A stretch of DNA of 64,000 nucleotides from Prostheceraeus crozeri (Eukaryota; Platyhelminthes; Polycladida; Euryleptidae), in contig CAJQUW010003479.1 of the NCBI GenBank assembly GCA_907163375.1, forward strand, positions 1 to 64,000, given 5' to 3'. The first letter of the stretch is position 1; each line of letters begins with the position of its first letter. Shown one piece after another: positions 37,375 through 49,721 of the stretch. The translations under genes and the position numbers were made by a program. A model generated the notes under the pieces. It searched no databases. It was not told where the DNA came from and worked only from the letters and a program-made list of their open reading frames with translations.

Positions 37375-37625
37375 ATTTTTATCCGCCTGATGATATCACT
37401 TAGGTATCCCCAAGTTATCCGCGTTCATCGTTTCAGCATCTCCTGGATAACCGTGCATATCCTTCCATGTACAAGGATATCCCCACAAAATCCTTGATTT
37501 CCCTAAAAGCTATCCGCGTTTTACGGATGGTTATCCTCCATCGGAGCTCAGCTTACGACGGGTAACCATAGGTTATCGGTTATAGCTTATCAAGGATATC
37601 CAACGGTGCATCTACAGATATCATA
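37375..37625. repeat. Degenerate GGATATCC/TTATCCGCG word repeat
   Basis: Diverged copies of TTATCCGC, GGATAACCGTG, AAGGATATCCCC, CTATCCGCG, GGTTATCC and AAGGATATCC over 250 bp, in both orientations. A second locus of the same type lies at 62.3-62.5 kb. Confidence 0.6.
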
Positions 37626-38256
37626 GAAACCCATACTGTTTTGTAGTCCTCCACTGAGCTGTCCTCAATAATCGTCAACATGTGCATTAAGCCCATGATG
37701 ACCAAATTTGAAATTGACAAAAATTAGTATCATTATTAAAAGTAGTATTTTATTACAAAAGGAGTGCTATTGAAATGGTTTGATATAAAAAACAAACAAG
37801 TCAAATACATTTATGACTCATGTAGAACACTAATTTCAAAACAATTTTAAACTTCAACCATACTATAGAAACGTTTGAGATTTCGTACACCACAATTACA
37901 AATCGGAAATATTGCTTTTCAGCGATAAGAGAAAATATATAGAAATACAATTAAAACAATCTTATGTGTCACAATTACAAAATCAAAGTAAAAATTGAGA
38001 GCGATTTGGAAAGGGGAATGAGTCGAATTTCAGTCTGCACTTCATACTTGAAGGATATTGCTACATCCACGATAATATTATAAATTGCATAAACATTTTG
38101 GCTTGAACAAGAATTGTCGTCTGCACAAATTACAATTGCAAGGGTTGCTTTCAATATCACTTCGCATTAGATAGCAAAATACTTGTAGCAAAACATCAAT
38201 CGACTTCGTAAGTGTTTCATCAAAAGATCACGATGCAAGTAAATGTAATAAGCGCT

Positions 38257-41200
38257 TTACACATCCCTAGTTTCGCTATCACTATTCTCACTACTGACCG
38301 AAACAGTGTCCTGAGAGTCATTGAGTGGACTACTCATCCGACACTGCGATTCCATTTGAAGACGGTGTTCCTTGCTTTTACGTCGGTCACTACAGCGGGC
38401 TAGATGGGCACTGATACCCGTCAAAGCTTGGTCCACTCCAACTGCTGCAGATTTCATTACTACGGAAGTGATGGCTTGCTGTATTCGTGGATAAGTTGAT
38501 GATAATGGTTTCTTCTTTGACTTTGAAGACGGTTCGCGAGTAAAATACTGGAATATTTCATCTGGTGCTATGAGGCGGCATACAACACGCGCTACATAGC
38601 CTGCATCAGCCCTTCCTTTACCAATCCCTTTATCTTTTGGGGCCATTAGGAACAGCGACTTCCGTAAATCAGATCGGAGAATCGAGGATCCCGAAAGTCG
38701 GAGCTCGAGCTCGTCCAACTGAAATGAAAATAAAACAACTAAGACATCTAACATTCTAGTTGATAGGAGGCATGATATATTAAATTCAATACTCATACTG
38801 CAGCGTAACTTTTACAGACTAGTTTTACAAGGATTTTTCACAGCCAAAGTAATCTTAAACGAGTAATCGACGTAGTCATCAATCACCCATTTACTTTTAA
38901 GCACTGAGCATTCAATACTCTTGTACATGTAGAGAGATGTTTGAATTAAAATCTAAGACTTAACTGGTAAATATGTGTAAATACATGAACTATAATAGAA
39001 GTTATACTCATGGTACAAAATTGATTCGAATAGGAGAAGAGGGGTAATATATGAATATAAGATTTATACTTCGTAATTTAAGCAAATCAACGCATTCCGT
39101 TGACCAACGGTCGGAATGATCAGAAAAATCAGACTTATGATTACATCAAATATGGATGGTATGAGCCATCCAATCATGGACTGGCAACCATGCATTGTAA
39201 AGTTCGAGCTCGCTTAATGTCCGCGCGTACTTTTCGGCCGTGGAGAACAGAAGTGTTTACCTGTCTATTACTTGAAGTCTAATATAATCTATGGGTGAAA
39301 GTAACTAAGAATTCAAATATATCCAAGCACTACTCAAGGAAAAATCGACTTTATTCACACTATTATGGTGCTTTGTCCATATTGCCTCTTTCCCCAATAT
39401 GTTTTTCTTTTTCGTCTCACGTTCTGTTACTGTTGCATTCTAATAGTTAACAACGGCATATAAACAACCTGCTTGGTTCTTCTGCAGTTCCCCCACATTT
39501 TCCTATCTTATTCTGTATTGCGTCCTACACTTATCCTCTATCTCATAAAGGACTACAAAATTTGATGACCATTTGGACATTGCCTCGGTCATATTCCTGT
39601 GAAAACCGAGCTTCAACAGAGAGACGAATGAACTGATGAACATTGTCAATGAGCATGTACGAAATGTCGAACTTGGGAGTGTTGTGATATGAAGATTGCT
39701 AAGATACGAGGTGCCGGTGATGTCATTCATAGGAGTATGATGCGTAACAAGGGTCAGATACGTAGTCTATGATAACTTCTTTTGTGCTGTCCATTCATTC
39801 CTACCATAGATAGCCACATACTTCTTGTTCCTCCCTCTAACTTTGTACTTTGATTTCTACTTAGCAAGGAACGTTGGAATGCTACGTTGGAGAATCTGGC
39901 AGGACTGCTGAAAAAAGAACAAATGAACAAAAAAAGAGCTGTAAGAAAGAGACACAAACTCAGAAATAAGCAACCACTCAAACGAAACATCAAATTTAGT
40001 GGAATGCAACAATAGAACGTGAGACGAAACAGAAAAACAGATGGGGAGAAAGAGGCAATATGGATAAAGCACCATAATAGTGGGAATAAAGCCAAATTTT
40101 TTTAGAGGAGTGCTTGGAATAATCTCATCTGATTTCTTGGTTACTTTCATCTGTCTTCACTACATCCGAAGTTATCTTGTTTATTCAGCATGACCATTAT
40201 TGACACACGCTTGTTCTTGGGCATCAATTTGGTAAAACTTAGATGAAAATTTCATCAAATTCTTACAGAAATGATGAAAATATTCTTGCAAAAATATAAG
40301 AAGTAAAAGGTAAATTTCATCTGTATTTGCTGCATTTAAAGCACAAGAAAATGTAAATCAAACAGTGAGGTTAATGACTTAAGAAAGAACTAATCAAGCA
40401 TTAGGCATCCACGCTATGAGCGAAATAAATTTTGTAACAGTAGTAATTAAAGCATGCAGAATGAGATGAAAAGTCACCAAGCTGAGTTTAAAACAAGCTG
40501 ACAGGTCGAATAAAATGTTCATAGAAAATTAAAAAGATGCGTTTTTTTAAATGGATTAAATATGGGTATCAAATATAAATGGATTTTCATATAAAAGGTT
40601 ATGAAATAGCAAATAACAGGGCATCAATAACCTAATAATCTTACAGGTAATATCATCAAGAATAGAAAAGTCTTCGAACTACCGAGGTCAATTTTTAGCA
40701 TAAATAAAACAAGAAAAATAAAGATAAATTTCTCACATCATGAAAATCTTACTTCTAATCGATAATCATCGATAACTTTGACTTTTTCGAAGTACAAAGT
40801 ATATACATGCTTAGTTCAGATATATGCCTACTTATACTGTTTTTTTCTTTATCACTTTACTCCCATTTATTCCCCGGGAGTGATTATCGGTTGGGAAGTG
40901 CCACTTTAGTGGACTTTCGACCGGTGCGTTTGTGCATTTTTTGCCCAGATGCCCTTCCTGTCGACTACCGATGATCCTTTTGATCGGCCTCGAACCTGTG
41001 ACCTCAGGACCCATAGGCAGGCACTTAGATCACAGCTGAATGATCCTGAAAAGCTTATCAAAAACCAACAATCCACCGCACTCATATAAAGAGGAAGTAA
41101 TTAAAATTAAACTTACCGATGATTCATTTGTCACTGGAACCTTGAATTTTTCCAGGGCATCTTCAGCAACTCCCGAGAACTTGGAACCACACCCCAATGA

Positions 41201-44200
41201 GTCCATACCTTGCTCTAGTAACCGATCCAGTTTGGTATTCGCTTCATTCAATGATGGCTTCAACTCCTTCCCGATGTATTCCTGCAACACCCAAATTTAA
41301 GATACAGCATCACGACTTACCAGAACCGATTTAGGTTGTAATTTTGCGGTAAGCATTATGACCCAAAAGGAGAAAGATGCCACTGTATAGCAGAAGAAAC
41401 ATATGCAATTCATGCTCCGCAACGTTTTTTCACCGTCACACAGCGAAAAGTCGAACTAGTTGAAGATCGAAGAGCAAATCAATTTCTTGAAATCAATGAG
41501 ATTTTCATCATTTTTCTTTTGATTCTGACCGATGTGAAGACGATTTGTTCGTATCATAAACAGTTCCCATATTTACACACAAGGCCAAATATATAATTAT
41601 TTTGATATGTCATGCGCTTGACCAATGGCTCTTCCTATTAATTACGAATTAAATTTTAACTTAAGTTTGAGAATTTGAACTTTCACCTTCCATGTAACTG
41701 GATTTAATAAAATTTACATAAATGAATAAGAATTATCAGTTAATGTTTCAGATCAGCTAAAATTTCAGATTCGCAGCTATTGCTAGACCAACGACGATTA
41801 AGTTCTTCACCACTGAGAATGTCACTACAAGCGCGTCACGGACTATTAAAGAAATGAAATGACGGTACTTACCAATGCGAAATCAAGTTTTTCAATAAGC
41901 GATCTTTCTGCTGATGAATGGGGTTCAACCTGTATTTCATGTGAGGCTGCAAAATAAAGCATCATCAGAGTCACATCATTTTAAGTAGGACTACAGCTTG
42001 ATGGATATCAGAATTAAACAATATATTGAAGTTATATTACATTATACATGCACACATGTCGAAATTTTTAAAAACTGAAGATGTCTACAAATTTACATGT
42101 AGATAATGCTAACTTGTAAGATCTTCGATTCATATCGGAACACGATTGATGATACAAGGTGGATGGTTGTTCGTCAGATTTCGATGACATAAACGTGCTA
42201 TTATCTTGCACTTGCAAGTGCTTGTCATTCGTTCTCATCGAAAGCCATGACACTTACCTTGCAATACCCGAGTGTCATTGAAGCTGCGGTTCACAGGCGA
42301 AGGACTTCGATTCGAGCTATCTTGTAATAACTGAGTGTCAGTGGAGCTGCGGTTCACACGCGAAGGACTTCGATTCGAGCTATCTTGTAATAACTGAGTG
42401 TCAGTGGAGCTGCGGTTCACACGCGAAGGACTTCGATTCGAGCTATCTTGTAATGACTGAGTGTCAGTGGAGCTGCGGTTCACACGCGAAGGACTTCGAT
42501 AGGAATTATCTTGTAATAGCTGAGTGTCAGTGGAGCTGCGGTTGATACTTAAAAGACTCCGATCCGGGTTCTTTCGTGATTGCAAAAAATTAATTATTCC
42601 GGATGATATCGTTTTCGCACGTTCACTTTCAGAGTCGCTATGTTGAGTTCCAATCAATGAATCGAGGAATTTTTCTGCTTCTTCTAGTGAATCGAAATAT
42701 CTTTTGGTTTTCCCAGGCAGGGCGATCCAGGCGGACTTGTTGGGAGGGGTACATTCCGAAATCAGGGTCGACAAGTTTCTACAAAAGTAATACTAATTTG
42801 GTTGGAGTATCAATGGACAATGAATACATTATATGCATAATTAAGTTACTGAATCCGAATATTCATCACCATTACTGAGGTAAGACAATTTTACTTCTTA
42901 TTTAACATTTTCTATTATTGACATAGCTACGGGAAAAATCGTCATTTTACCAAGTATCTCCCTACACTCATTTCCATATAGCCTATTTCCGTGAAGGTTT
43001 GTGAACGAATACGCTAATTTCGATTTTCGTTTCAAAACCTAGGTTATTTTACGATTTTGTTAATACTCGAATGTCGATGGAGTGCCATCACATCAATGCG
43101 CAAAGCGTAGATAAGGTATGATTGACGCCCAAGATGCGCGAACGTAAACAATAAATTCCCAGCTACCTGTTACCACGTAGACTATTTCGGACAGACTGTC
43201 GGTTGCTATTGTTAACAATATAATAGAATTTTTCCTCTAGATAACAGAAGAGCGCACTTCTTTCTTCAGATTTCAACTGCTGGACATTTCCCCCTTAACC
43301 GACTTTTAATCAGTGATACAAAAGCTTGTCAAGAAATAGTCGACAACATCTTGAAATCATATTTCTCCGCCGATTTTATTAAAATAAAAATTTAAAATGA
43401 AAGCAAATTTGAAAACCCATGTGATGGTGATGCTTATTTATTACTTAGAAACAGTAAATGTTTTGATGAAATAGAAAATCCGCGTTAAAATCGCTTTGGA
43501 AAGGGAATTTCTACGCGATAATTTCCGACGCCCGTCCTCCACGTGATCTACTTCGCTGGCTGTGTACTGAATTTAAGGCTTAATTTTAACCTATAACAAA
43601 TAGCAGACGCAATGGCCTATAGCATAGACTCGAATGCGAGATTCCGAATTAAGTAGCAGTATGATCACAATCCATTGTGCTAAAAACATCTCAAAAATAT
43701 TAAGTTATTAAGGTACTTTGAAGATGTGGCAACGTTTGTTTCTTCCATTGTATTATCAATGTCTCCTGTCCGTCATCAACTAAGTGAAAATCATTTAATT
43801 TATGAAACAGGAATTATAAATACCAATGTAGGTAAATTTTTTGAAAGCTAGCAACTTGAAAAAGATGATTATTGACTTCGAATTTAGTTTTGATTGGTAT
43901 GTATCGCGAAAACGTTTTTATATTCCACCACAATACTCCCCTCCCCCACTCAATAACCTATATGAGTCAGAAATAAATCAACACAACTTTTCTCAATTTA
44001 AGCAGATAAACTGCTTGTGACTGCTACAAACAAATTTTGCAGCAGTTTGGTCTGTATGAAGTTGCAACGAATCACATGATTTTTATGTCTCATGCAACTG
44101 GTCCGTCTGATGCATCAAGACGGTTTATTATGGCATGAATCTTTCTTGTTCATTTACATTATGATGTATGTAAAATTATCGTGAATAAAACTTCCACTGA

Positions 44201-45361
44201 AAATAACATTTACCTCTCGTCTTTAGATCCAGGAGATGGCCAGAAACAGCATGTGAATGTTCCATCTATCTCTGGTGTGGTCGATATCCAAGATGAGGGA
44301 ACTGTGAAAAGTGATTTAGGTCGCTCCCGATAAAAGTCAAATACAGCATAAGACTGGAAAAGAAAAAATGATACTAAAATGAACCCTTACGACCAATGTC
44401 TGTACACTGTGTTAAACATTTAATATTAAAGAAAATTAAATTTATGATGTTCAAATGATAAAAAATCACATGACTTTATAGTCTGGGGTTACGATTAATA
44501 TTTGTAATAATATTGCTTGTATATTCCGACTAGTGCTTTCATTTCATAACAGTTCCAGTTTTTCCAATCTCAAGTTAAATTTTCCTATCATCAGGTATAT
44601 TGAAAAAAATGCGGAAAAAGCGGGGGATATGTTGTCTCCTTGAAGTCATGATAGTTTACAACCCAGTCGTCTCGCTAAATCATTGTATGTATGCCAACAA
44701 GCGGAAACAACAGCATAGCAGAAACTAAAACCTGCATACACTTTCCTTTGTAGGAAAGTCCACCGTTGTTTATATCACGTGAGGATATGAAATGTAACAC
44801 CAGCATCTGCCTAATTAAGACCATTGTAGTCAGCTACTTAACCCCAAAGGCATGAAATAATATGTTATAATCGTCGTTTAAGCAGGCATCATTTAAGGTA
44901 AGCTTTTTTTATTATTCGGCATACCCTTCAAATTTCAAATGATCACATGGAATGTGAGCCATCATCCGTTCGACTCACTGTAGCTTGATAAAAGAATAAC
45001 ACTGATATTTTTAAAAAACACTGATCATTTGATATTCTATTTGAGTATGGAATGATCAAAACTTTTACTTCACAACACAGTTGGTAAACTTCAGACCACA
45101 AGATCTTGTAACCATTATCGATTAATTACATTTCAGTTATACATGCACACGCACAGTATGATACGTCACAAATTCATACACATTTTATGTACCGCATAAC
45201 GTATAGTGTGTAAACACGAACTGAGAAAAGAACAAAGATTATATGAATGTATAGAAACTTACACTCTCCTTCTTAGCTCCACGAGGTCGTTTCGATGGCG
45301 GCTCCGTCACATCCCAATACGGCTTCACTGGAACTTTTTCTCGCTTCCCGGAGTTTTCCAT
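38257..45361 (-). CDS. Six-exon gene with a DUF4806-like C-terminal domain
   Basis: Exons on the minus strand: 45361-45263 (ATG, 33 codons), 44353-44214, 42778-42258, 41946-41873, 41281-41117 and 38718-38257 (stop). Every junction is GT-AG (donors GTAAGT or GTAAAT; acceptors TTTCCAG, TTTTGTAG, TTTTGCAG, GTTGCAG, CATTTCAG) and all phases join, giving 1461 nt (486 aa). Domains: a basic N-terminus (KPYWDVTEPPSKRPRGAKK); YAVFDFYRE ... VPSSWIS ... CCFWP; KSAWIALPGKTKRYFDSLEE; a Ser/Asn repeat from a 63-bp minisatellite (about residues 150-245); a short coiled coil (LNEANTKLDRLLEQG); and a final domain (LRKSLFLMAP ... VVCRLIAPDEIFQYFT ... IQQAITSVVMKSA) like DUF4806. AATAAA lies at 37753-37748. DUF4806 proteins are of unknown function and often TE-associated. 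It starts about 180 bp after the transposase stop on the same strand. Confidence 0.82.
39845..40010 (+). pseudogene. Possible PLE GIY-YIG fragment in an intron
   Basis: In one frame the segment reads TLECYVGESGRTAEKRTNEQ, then KKSCKKETQTQK and a stop. The YVGESGRT-(x)-KR-(x)-E pattern is the first half of a GIY-YIG domain as in Penelope-like elements. The match is short and the following frames are broken. It lies in the intron between the fifth and sixth exons of the minus-strand DUF4806-like gene. Confidence 0.45.
40838..41039 (-). mobile_element. tRNA-derived SINE with an RTE-like 3' part
   Basis: Read from 41039 on the minus strand: CAGCTGTGATCTAAGTGCC (box A region), then GAGGTCACAGGTTCGAGGCC (box B GGTTCGAGGC), then GGAAGGGCATCTGGGCAAAA. 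The last motif is common at the 3' ends of RTE/BovB-type LINEs and of SINEs mobilised by them. The SINE sits in the intron between the fifth and sixth exons of the DUF4806-like gene, close to the exon-5 donor. Confidence 0.7.
42271..42543 (-). repeat. Coding minisatellite, 63-bp unit x 4.3
   Basis: Units start at 42271, 42334, 42397 and 42460, with a partial unit at 42523. They are in frame in exon 3 of the DUF4806-like gene and encode a 21-residue repeat around NRSSTDTQLLQDSSNRSPSR. The middle copies are nearly identical and the outer ones more diverged, as expected from unequal crossing-over. The array is Ser/Asn-rich and probably disordered. Confidence 0.95.
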
Positions 45362-46707
45362 CAGTCTATGGATTGAAGATTGGACTGAGAAATGTATGTG
45401 CACGTGATCATACATAAATCCACTAAAACTTTTCCTCCGATGAATCATGCAACATTGCCATAAATACAGCACATCTGACTTCATGATATCCATACAATTC
45501 ATTAAGATCGATTCGCATCCCCCTTCTAAGCTGCAAAATTCTGCCTAGGGTGAGAGTTCATCATTTGCGTACTTAAATGCATTGACTTTGTAACATCCGA
45601 CAATCTTGGAATTCACTGGTTTGGTAAAAAATGGAGTTGTATTTACGTATCTCCGTACTGACACAGAGTTACCAGTCACGCTATAGACTTCGTAACATTT
45701 GTGATGCGATAGATCAATATATATGTTGTTAGGAAATGAGGTCAAAACTGCAGACCTTGATTGCTGAAGCACTTTGTCTTTGTTTATTTCTTGTTCCATT
45801 AAAGTCTTCTTTATCATAGAGACTAATGGGTTCAAAGGTGACTTGATCGACTTCTTTATTTGCCCCAATTTACTTTCAAAGGAATATGCGGAAACTGAAT
45901 CTAAACTGCCATGTACCTTAGCAGTCTCCGATAAATGAAGAAGGGAATGGACGTTTATACACTAAAAATGATTCACCATAAAGAGATGAGGCTTGCTGTA
46001 CGTATGCTCTTAGCAACTTATTAGCGAGTTCATTTTCTTTTGTAGCGTGATTTTGATCCACTAATAATGAACAGCCAACACTAAGATTACATAAGTGCTC
46101 GTAATGAGCCTCTGTTGCTAATATACCTTTGAAAATCACCTTGGCAGTATAAAGAAGCATTTGGCGGAACTCCGTAGCTTTGAAGCGCTGAAGATCTCGT
46201 AAGGTTCGCGGACGTCTAGCAAAGCAGTTAGGCACGCTAACTCTAAGGGCATTCAACCGATTATTCAATAATTTCAAGTTCGAAGATGAAATTCGGCAAG
46301 GCACATGATTTTCCCCGACCGTCTTTGGGCCGGTGGTAATCCATGTCAGAAATCGTAACATTAAACCACTCCCTAGATGCATTAGATCATATGGGAATGT
46401 GTGAATCATATCACAGTCTGTAAGCTCATAAGGGGAATCAGTTGCTTTGTGATGCCGTGTTTGGCGCCTTTCTCGAAAACTTTTATCTGTTCGCATTTGA
46501 AAATCTACCTCCGGCCATATCAATCGTTTACCATCATGAGCTCCTTTTGATTCACAATAATCACACCCAAAAAAACCATTGAATGAGATTATACTTTTGA
46601 CCATGTGACGGGCAGGGGTATCGCATATGTGAGCAGCGAATTTGACATCGTAATGTCTGTTTTGAAACCAAATGCCCTTTTCCGAAAGTACATTTATTTC
46701 TAATATA

Positions 46708-49700
46708 CCGTAGAACGGGGTGAATTGGGACAGCGGGGTGAAATGGGACTAATTTGAATTTTGAGACAATTTACCTGTCTATCATCAAAACTAATTTATC
46801 AAATTCCTCTTAGCTACACTTTTTAGAAACTATCTGAAATTAACTTTATCTTTCGGATTTTTTATAAATCTATTTATGCTTACGTATATATTTGTTTAAG
46901 TGGTACTTTAATTCAAATTAATCATATGATTTTAAGTTGCCATCTTAATTCACCTGAACTGGTTAGATAGAAGCAGCCACATTCAAAGTGTAAGTATCTA
47001 CAACGAGGACATATGTCCATACTTATAACGTGTATTGATAAATAAATGTAAGTTGATGTATTGAGGCGATATACAAAATTAATTATATTTTGTAATTTTT
47101 CATTGTCCCAATTCACCCCTCACTTTATATCAGCCTTATATTTAGGTTCCCTGTCCGTCATCAAACGTATTGTTTGGTATAACAAATCAGCTTTATTTGA
47201 TAATATAGATACTACACTTCATGAACAAAATAACATATCAAACACAAGACAAATTATCAACAAAAATATTCATATACGAGTATTCTATTCGTCAAGTAAA
47301 TTATTTTCTATCTGAGTTAGTTACTGATTATAAACTGTAAAACTAAAAATGTAGCATACCCGAACTTATCATCACTCTATTTTAGTAAATGCTTCTATCT
47401 AATAACATTTCAACATAATTGTTGTATACATCGATTTTATTGACTATAATATTTCGTTATATTTCAGGTGTCCCAAGTCACCCCACCAGTTTTGCGAGAC
47501 GATGCCGCGAAAATATAAGAAGAAAACTGACACAAGAGCATACAAGGCCCACGATCATGAAGTAATTGAGAATGCCGTGAAAGAAATTAATGATGGTATA
47601 AGCATACGGAATGCTGCCCAGAAGTATGGTGTTTCCAAAAGTGTCCTGGGGCGCCGGATTAAACATCAACAGACATTGAAACCAGGTGGACAATCAGCTC
47701 TTAAAGATGAGTTTGAAAGAGAATTAATCCAGAAAATTCTTATTTGTGCTGAATGGGGTTATCCCATGGATTTGTTTGAAGTACGACTGTTTGTGAAGTC
47801 CTATCTAGATTCAAAAGATATCCACATCAAGAAATTTCGAAGGAATCTCCCGGGGAAAGATTTGGCCATGAGTTTTTTATCAAGACATAAAGACGTTACG
47901 ATTCGAATGACTCCTAACATCAAAGGGGGAAGAGCTGAGGTTAGAAGAGGTGTGATAAATGAGCATTTTGATAACTTGAGCAAGACTTTGGAGGGAGTGC
48001 CTCCACACAATATACTAAATTACGACGAAACACGCTTTGTGGATAATCCTGGCACGAGGAAATGTCTTGTTCGAAGAGGTTGCAAGCATCCGGAACGTGT
48101 AGTCAATAGTACGAAATCTTCTATTTCAGTTATGTTTTGTGCTGCTGCGGATGGAAGTATTCTTCCTGTTTACACTGTCTACAAAGCCACTGGGATGTGG
48201 TACACTTGGATGTTGAATGGGCCGTCAATGCCAGATATAACAGATCATCCAGTGGATGGTTTGATTCATTTACATTTACCGATTGGTTTTTTAAAGTAGC
48301 CTTGCGTTACCTCAGACGATTACCAGGTAGAAAAGTATTGATAGGTGATGATCTTGCCAGTCATTTAACAAAGGATGTAATTGAAGCGTGTGAAAGAAAC
48401 AACATTGCCTTTGTATTTCTTCCCAGAAATTCAACACATCTAACACAACCCTTAGATGTTTCATACTTCGGTCCTTTAAAGCGTACATGGAGAAATGTCC
48501 TTGACGAATGGAAGCGAAGTCTTGGAAAAAATCAGTCTTCTTTGCCTAAGGATCAGTTTCCCGCATAACTAAAGAAAACATTGGAGCAACTTGAGTTTGA
48601 TGGGAGAGGAAACAAAAACGTAGTAGCAGGGTTAAAACTGGTATTGTACCTCTGAATCGAGAGAAAGTGATATGCCAAATTCCTACTCATGAAACTCAAT
48701 GATGATTCTACTCATGATGAGAACAGTGAAGAAAGTAACCTCTCAGATGAAAATCTCTCCGATAGTTTAGCTTCCTTTTTGAGAGAAATGAGATATCGTC
48801 CGGATAAACGAATTGTTACTACTCGTCTCAAGATCAACATCGCAGCTGGAAAAAGTGTATCATTGATAGATATAAGTAATCCCACACAAGATTCGAGTGA
48901 GGATACCGATACAGGTTCCGCTACTGATACTGAATCAGAGATGGCTCAGAGACAATACATCAGTCGAATGATTTTGACAATGACATCGAAATGTCTGGAG
49001 ATCGTAACGAATGTTTATCAGACCACGTAGAAAATTGCAGTTTGGTCCCGCAACTAGGATCTATAAGCGAAGGTGCTCGGATCGCCGTCAGCCTTTCAAC
49101 AACACGGAATGCTCAGAATACTTATATCGGTCAAGTTCAAAATGTATACGGAAATTATGAATTTGAAGTGAAATTTGTCCTACAGTATCGTAATGAGCCG
49201 CAACAGTTTGTTTGGCCTTCTATAGACGATGTCAGCGATATTGAATTCCCGGAAATAAAACGTGTTTTGAATGAACCTACGCTACTCCGACGAGGTGTGA
49301 TGCTCTTCACCGAGGTGTGAGACATGCGCACGATTCTATAGATTTTTTTAGAAAAACATTTGTGGTAACTGTTTATGGCTAATAGAATAAAGATTTTAGA
49401 TAAAATTACTTGTGCTTTGGTTTTTGTAACAGAAAAGAACAAAATATGAAAACGATTTGTAATTAAAGAAAACATTGCTTGGGTTACTTATAGTTTTTAT
49501 GTGGCATGTCCCAATTCACCCTCAAGAGGGGTGAGTCGGGACACTTTTTGATGGCATATTTGAGATAGTTATCATGCATTAATTTATGCAAATTGTACGT
49601 CAATCCTTAGATGAAACTCTGAAATACATATAAGTACTATATAATGGACGAAATTAAATTGTTTAACATATGAAAAAGTAAAATAATTGAAAAATCCGTC

Positions 49701-49721
49701 CCAATTCACCCCATTTTACGG
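46708..49721 (+). mobile_element. Pogo-type DNA transposon, 3014 bp
   Basis: The ends are 24-bp inverted repeats with two mismatches, both containing GGGGTGAATTGGGAC, flanked by TA at 46706-46707 and 49722-49723. Copies of the GTCCCAATTCACCCC core recur inside near both ends (about 46730-46750, 47104-47120, 47467-47482, 49506-49543), probably subterminal binding sites. It encodes a frameshifted DDE transposase. It sits inside the transposase gene of another element, with the host frame preserved on both sides. Confidence 0.95.
47502..49320 (+). pseudogene. Pogo-family transposase, frameshifted
   Basis: From ATG 47502: a pipsqueak-type helix-turn-helix (residues about 20-60; IRNAAQKYGVSKSVLGRRIK), a CENP-B-like second HTH (LIQKILICAEWGYPMDLFEV), and the DDE domain. 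First Asp: ILNYDETRFVDNPG. Second: VLIGDDLASHL. Third: THLTQPLDVSYFGPLKRTW. The frame shifts near 48220 (NGPS to ARYNRSSSGWFDS). An in-frame TAA lies at 48566-48568 and further shifts near 48640 and 49000. After it come an acidic Ser/Asp/Glu stretch (48689-48960) and a C-terminal block YIGQVQNVYGNYEFEVKF ... QFVWPSIDDVSDIEF ... RRGVMLF ending at 49320, a tail I know from invertebrate pogo/Tigger proteins. All three catalytic Asp codons remain, but no single intact ORF exists. Confidence 0.93.

Noticed and set aside
39754-40150. Hydrophobic minus-strand ORFs (113 and 97 codons) as membrane proteins
   Set aside because: They are the reverse complement of an A/G-rich tract. The plus strand there reads as a GIY-YIG-like fragment, so the hydrophobicity is a shadow effect.
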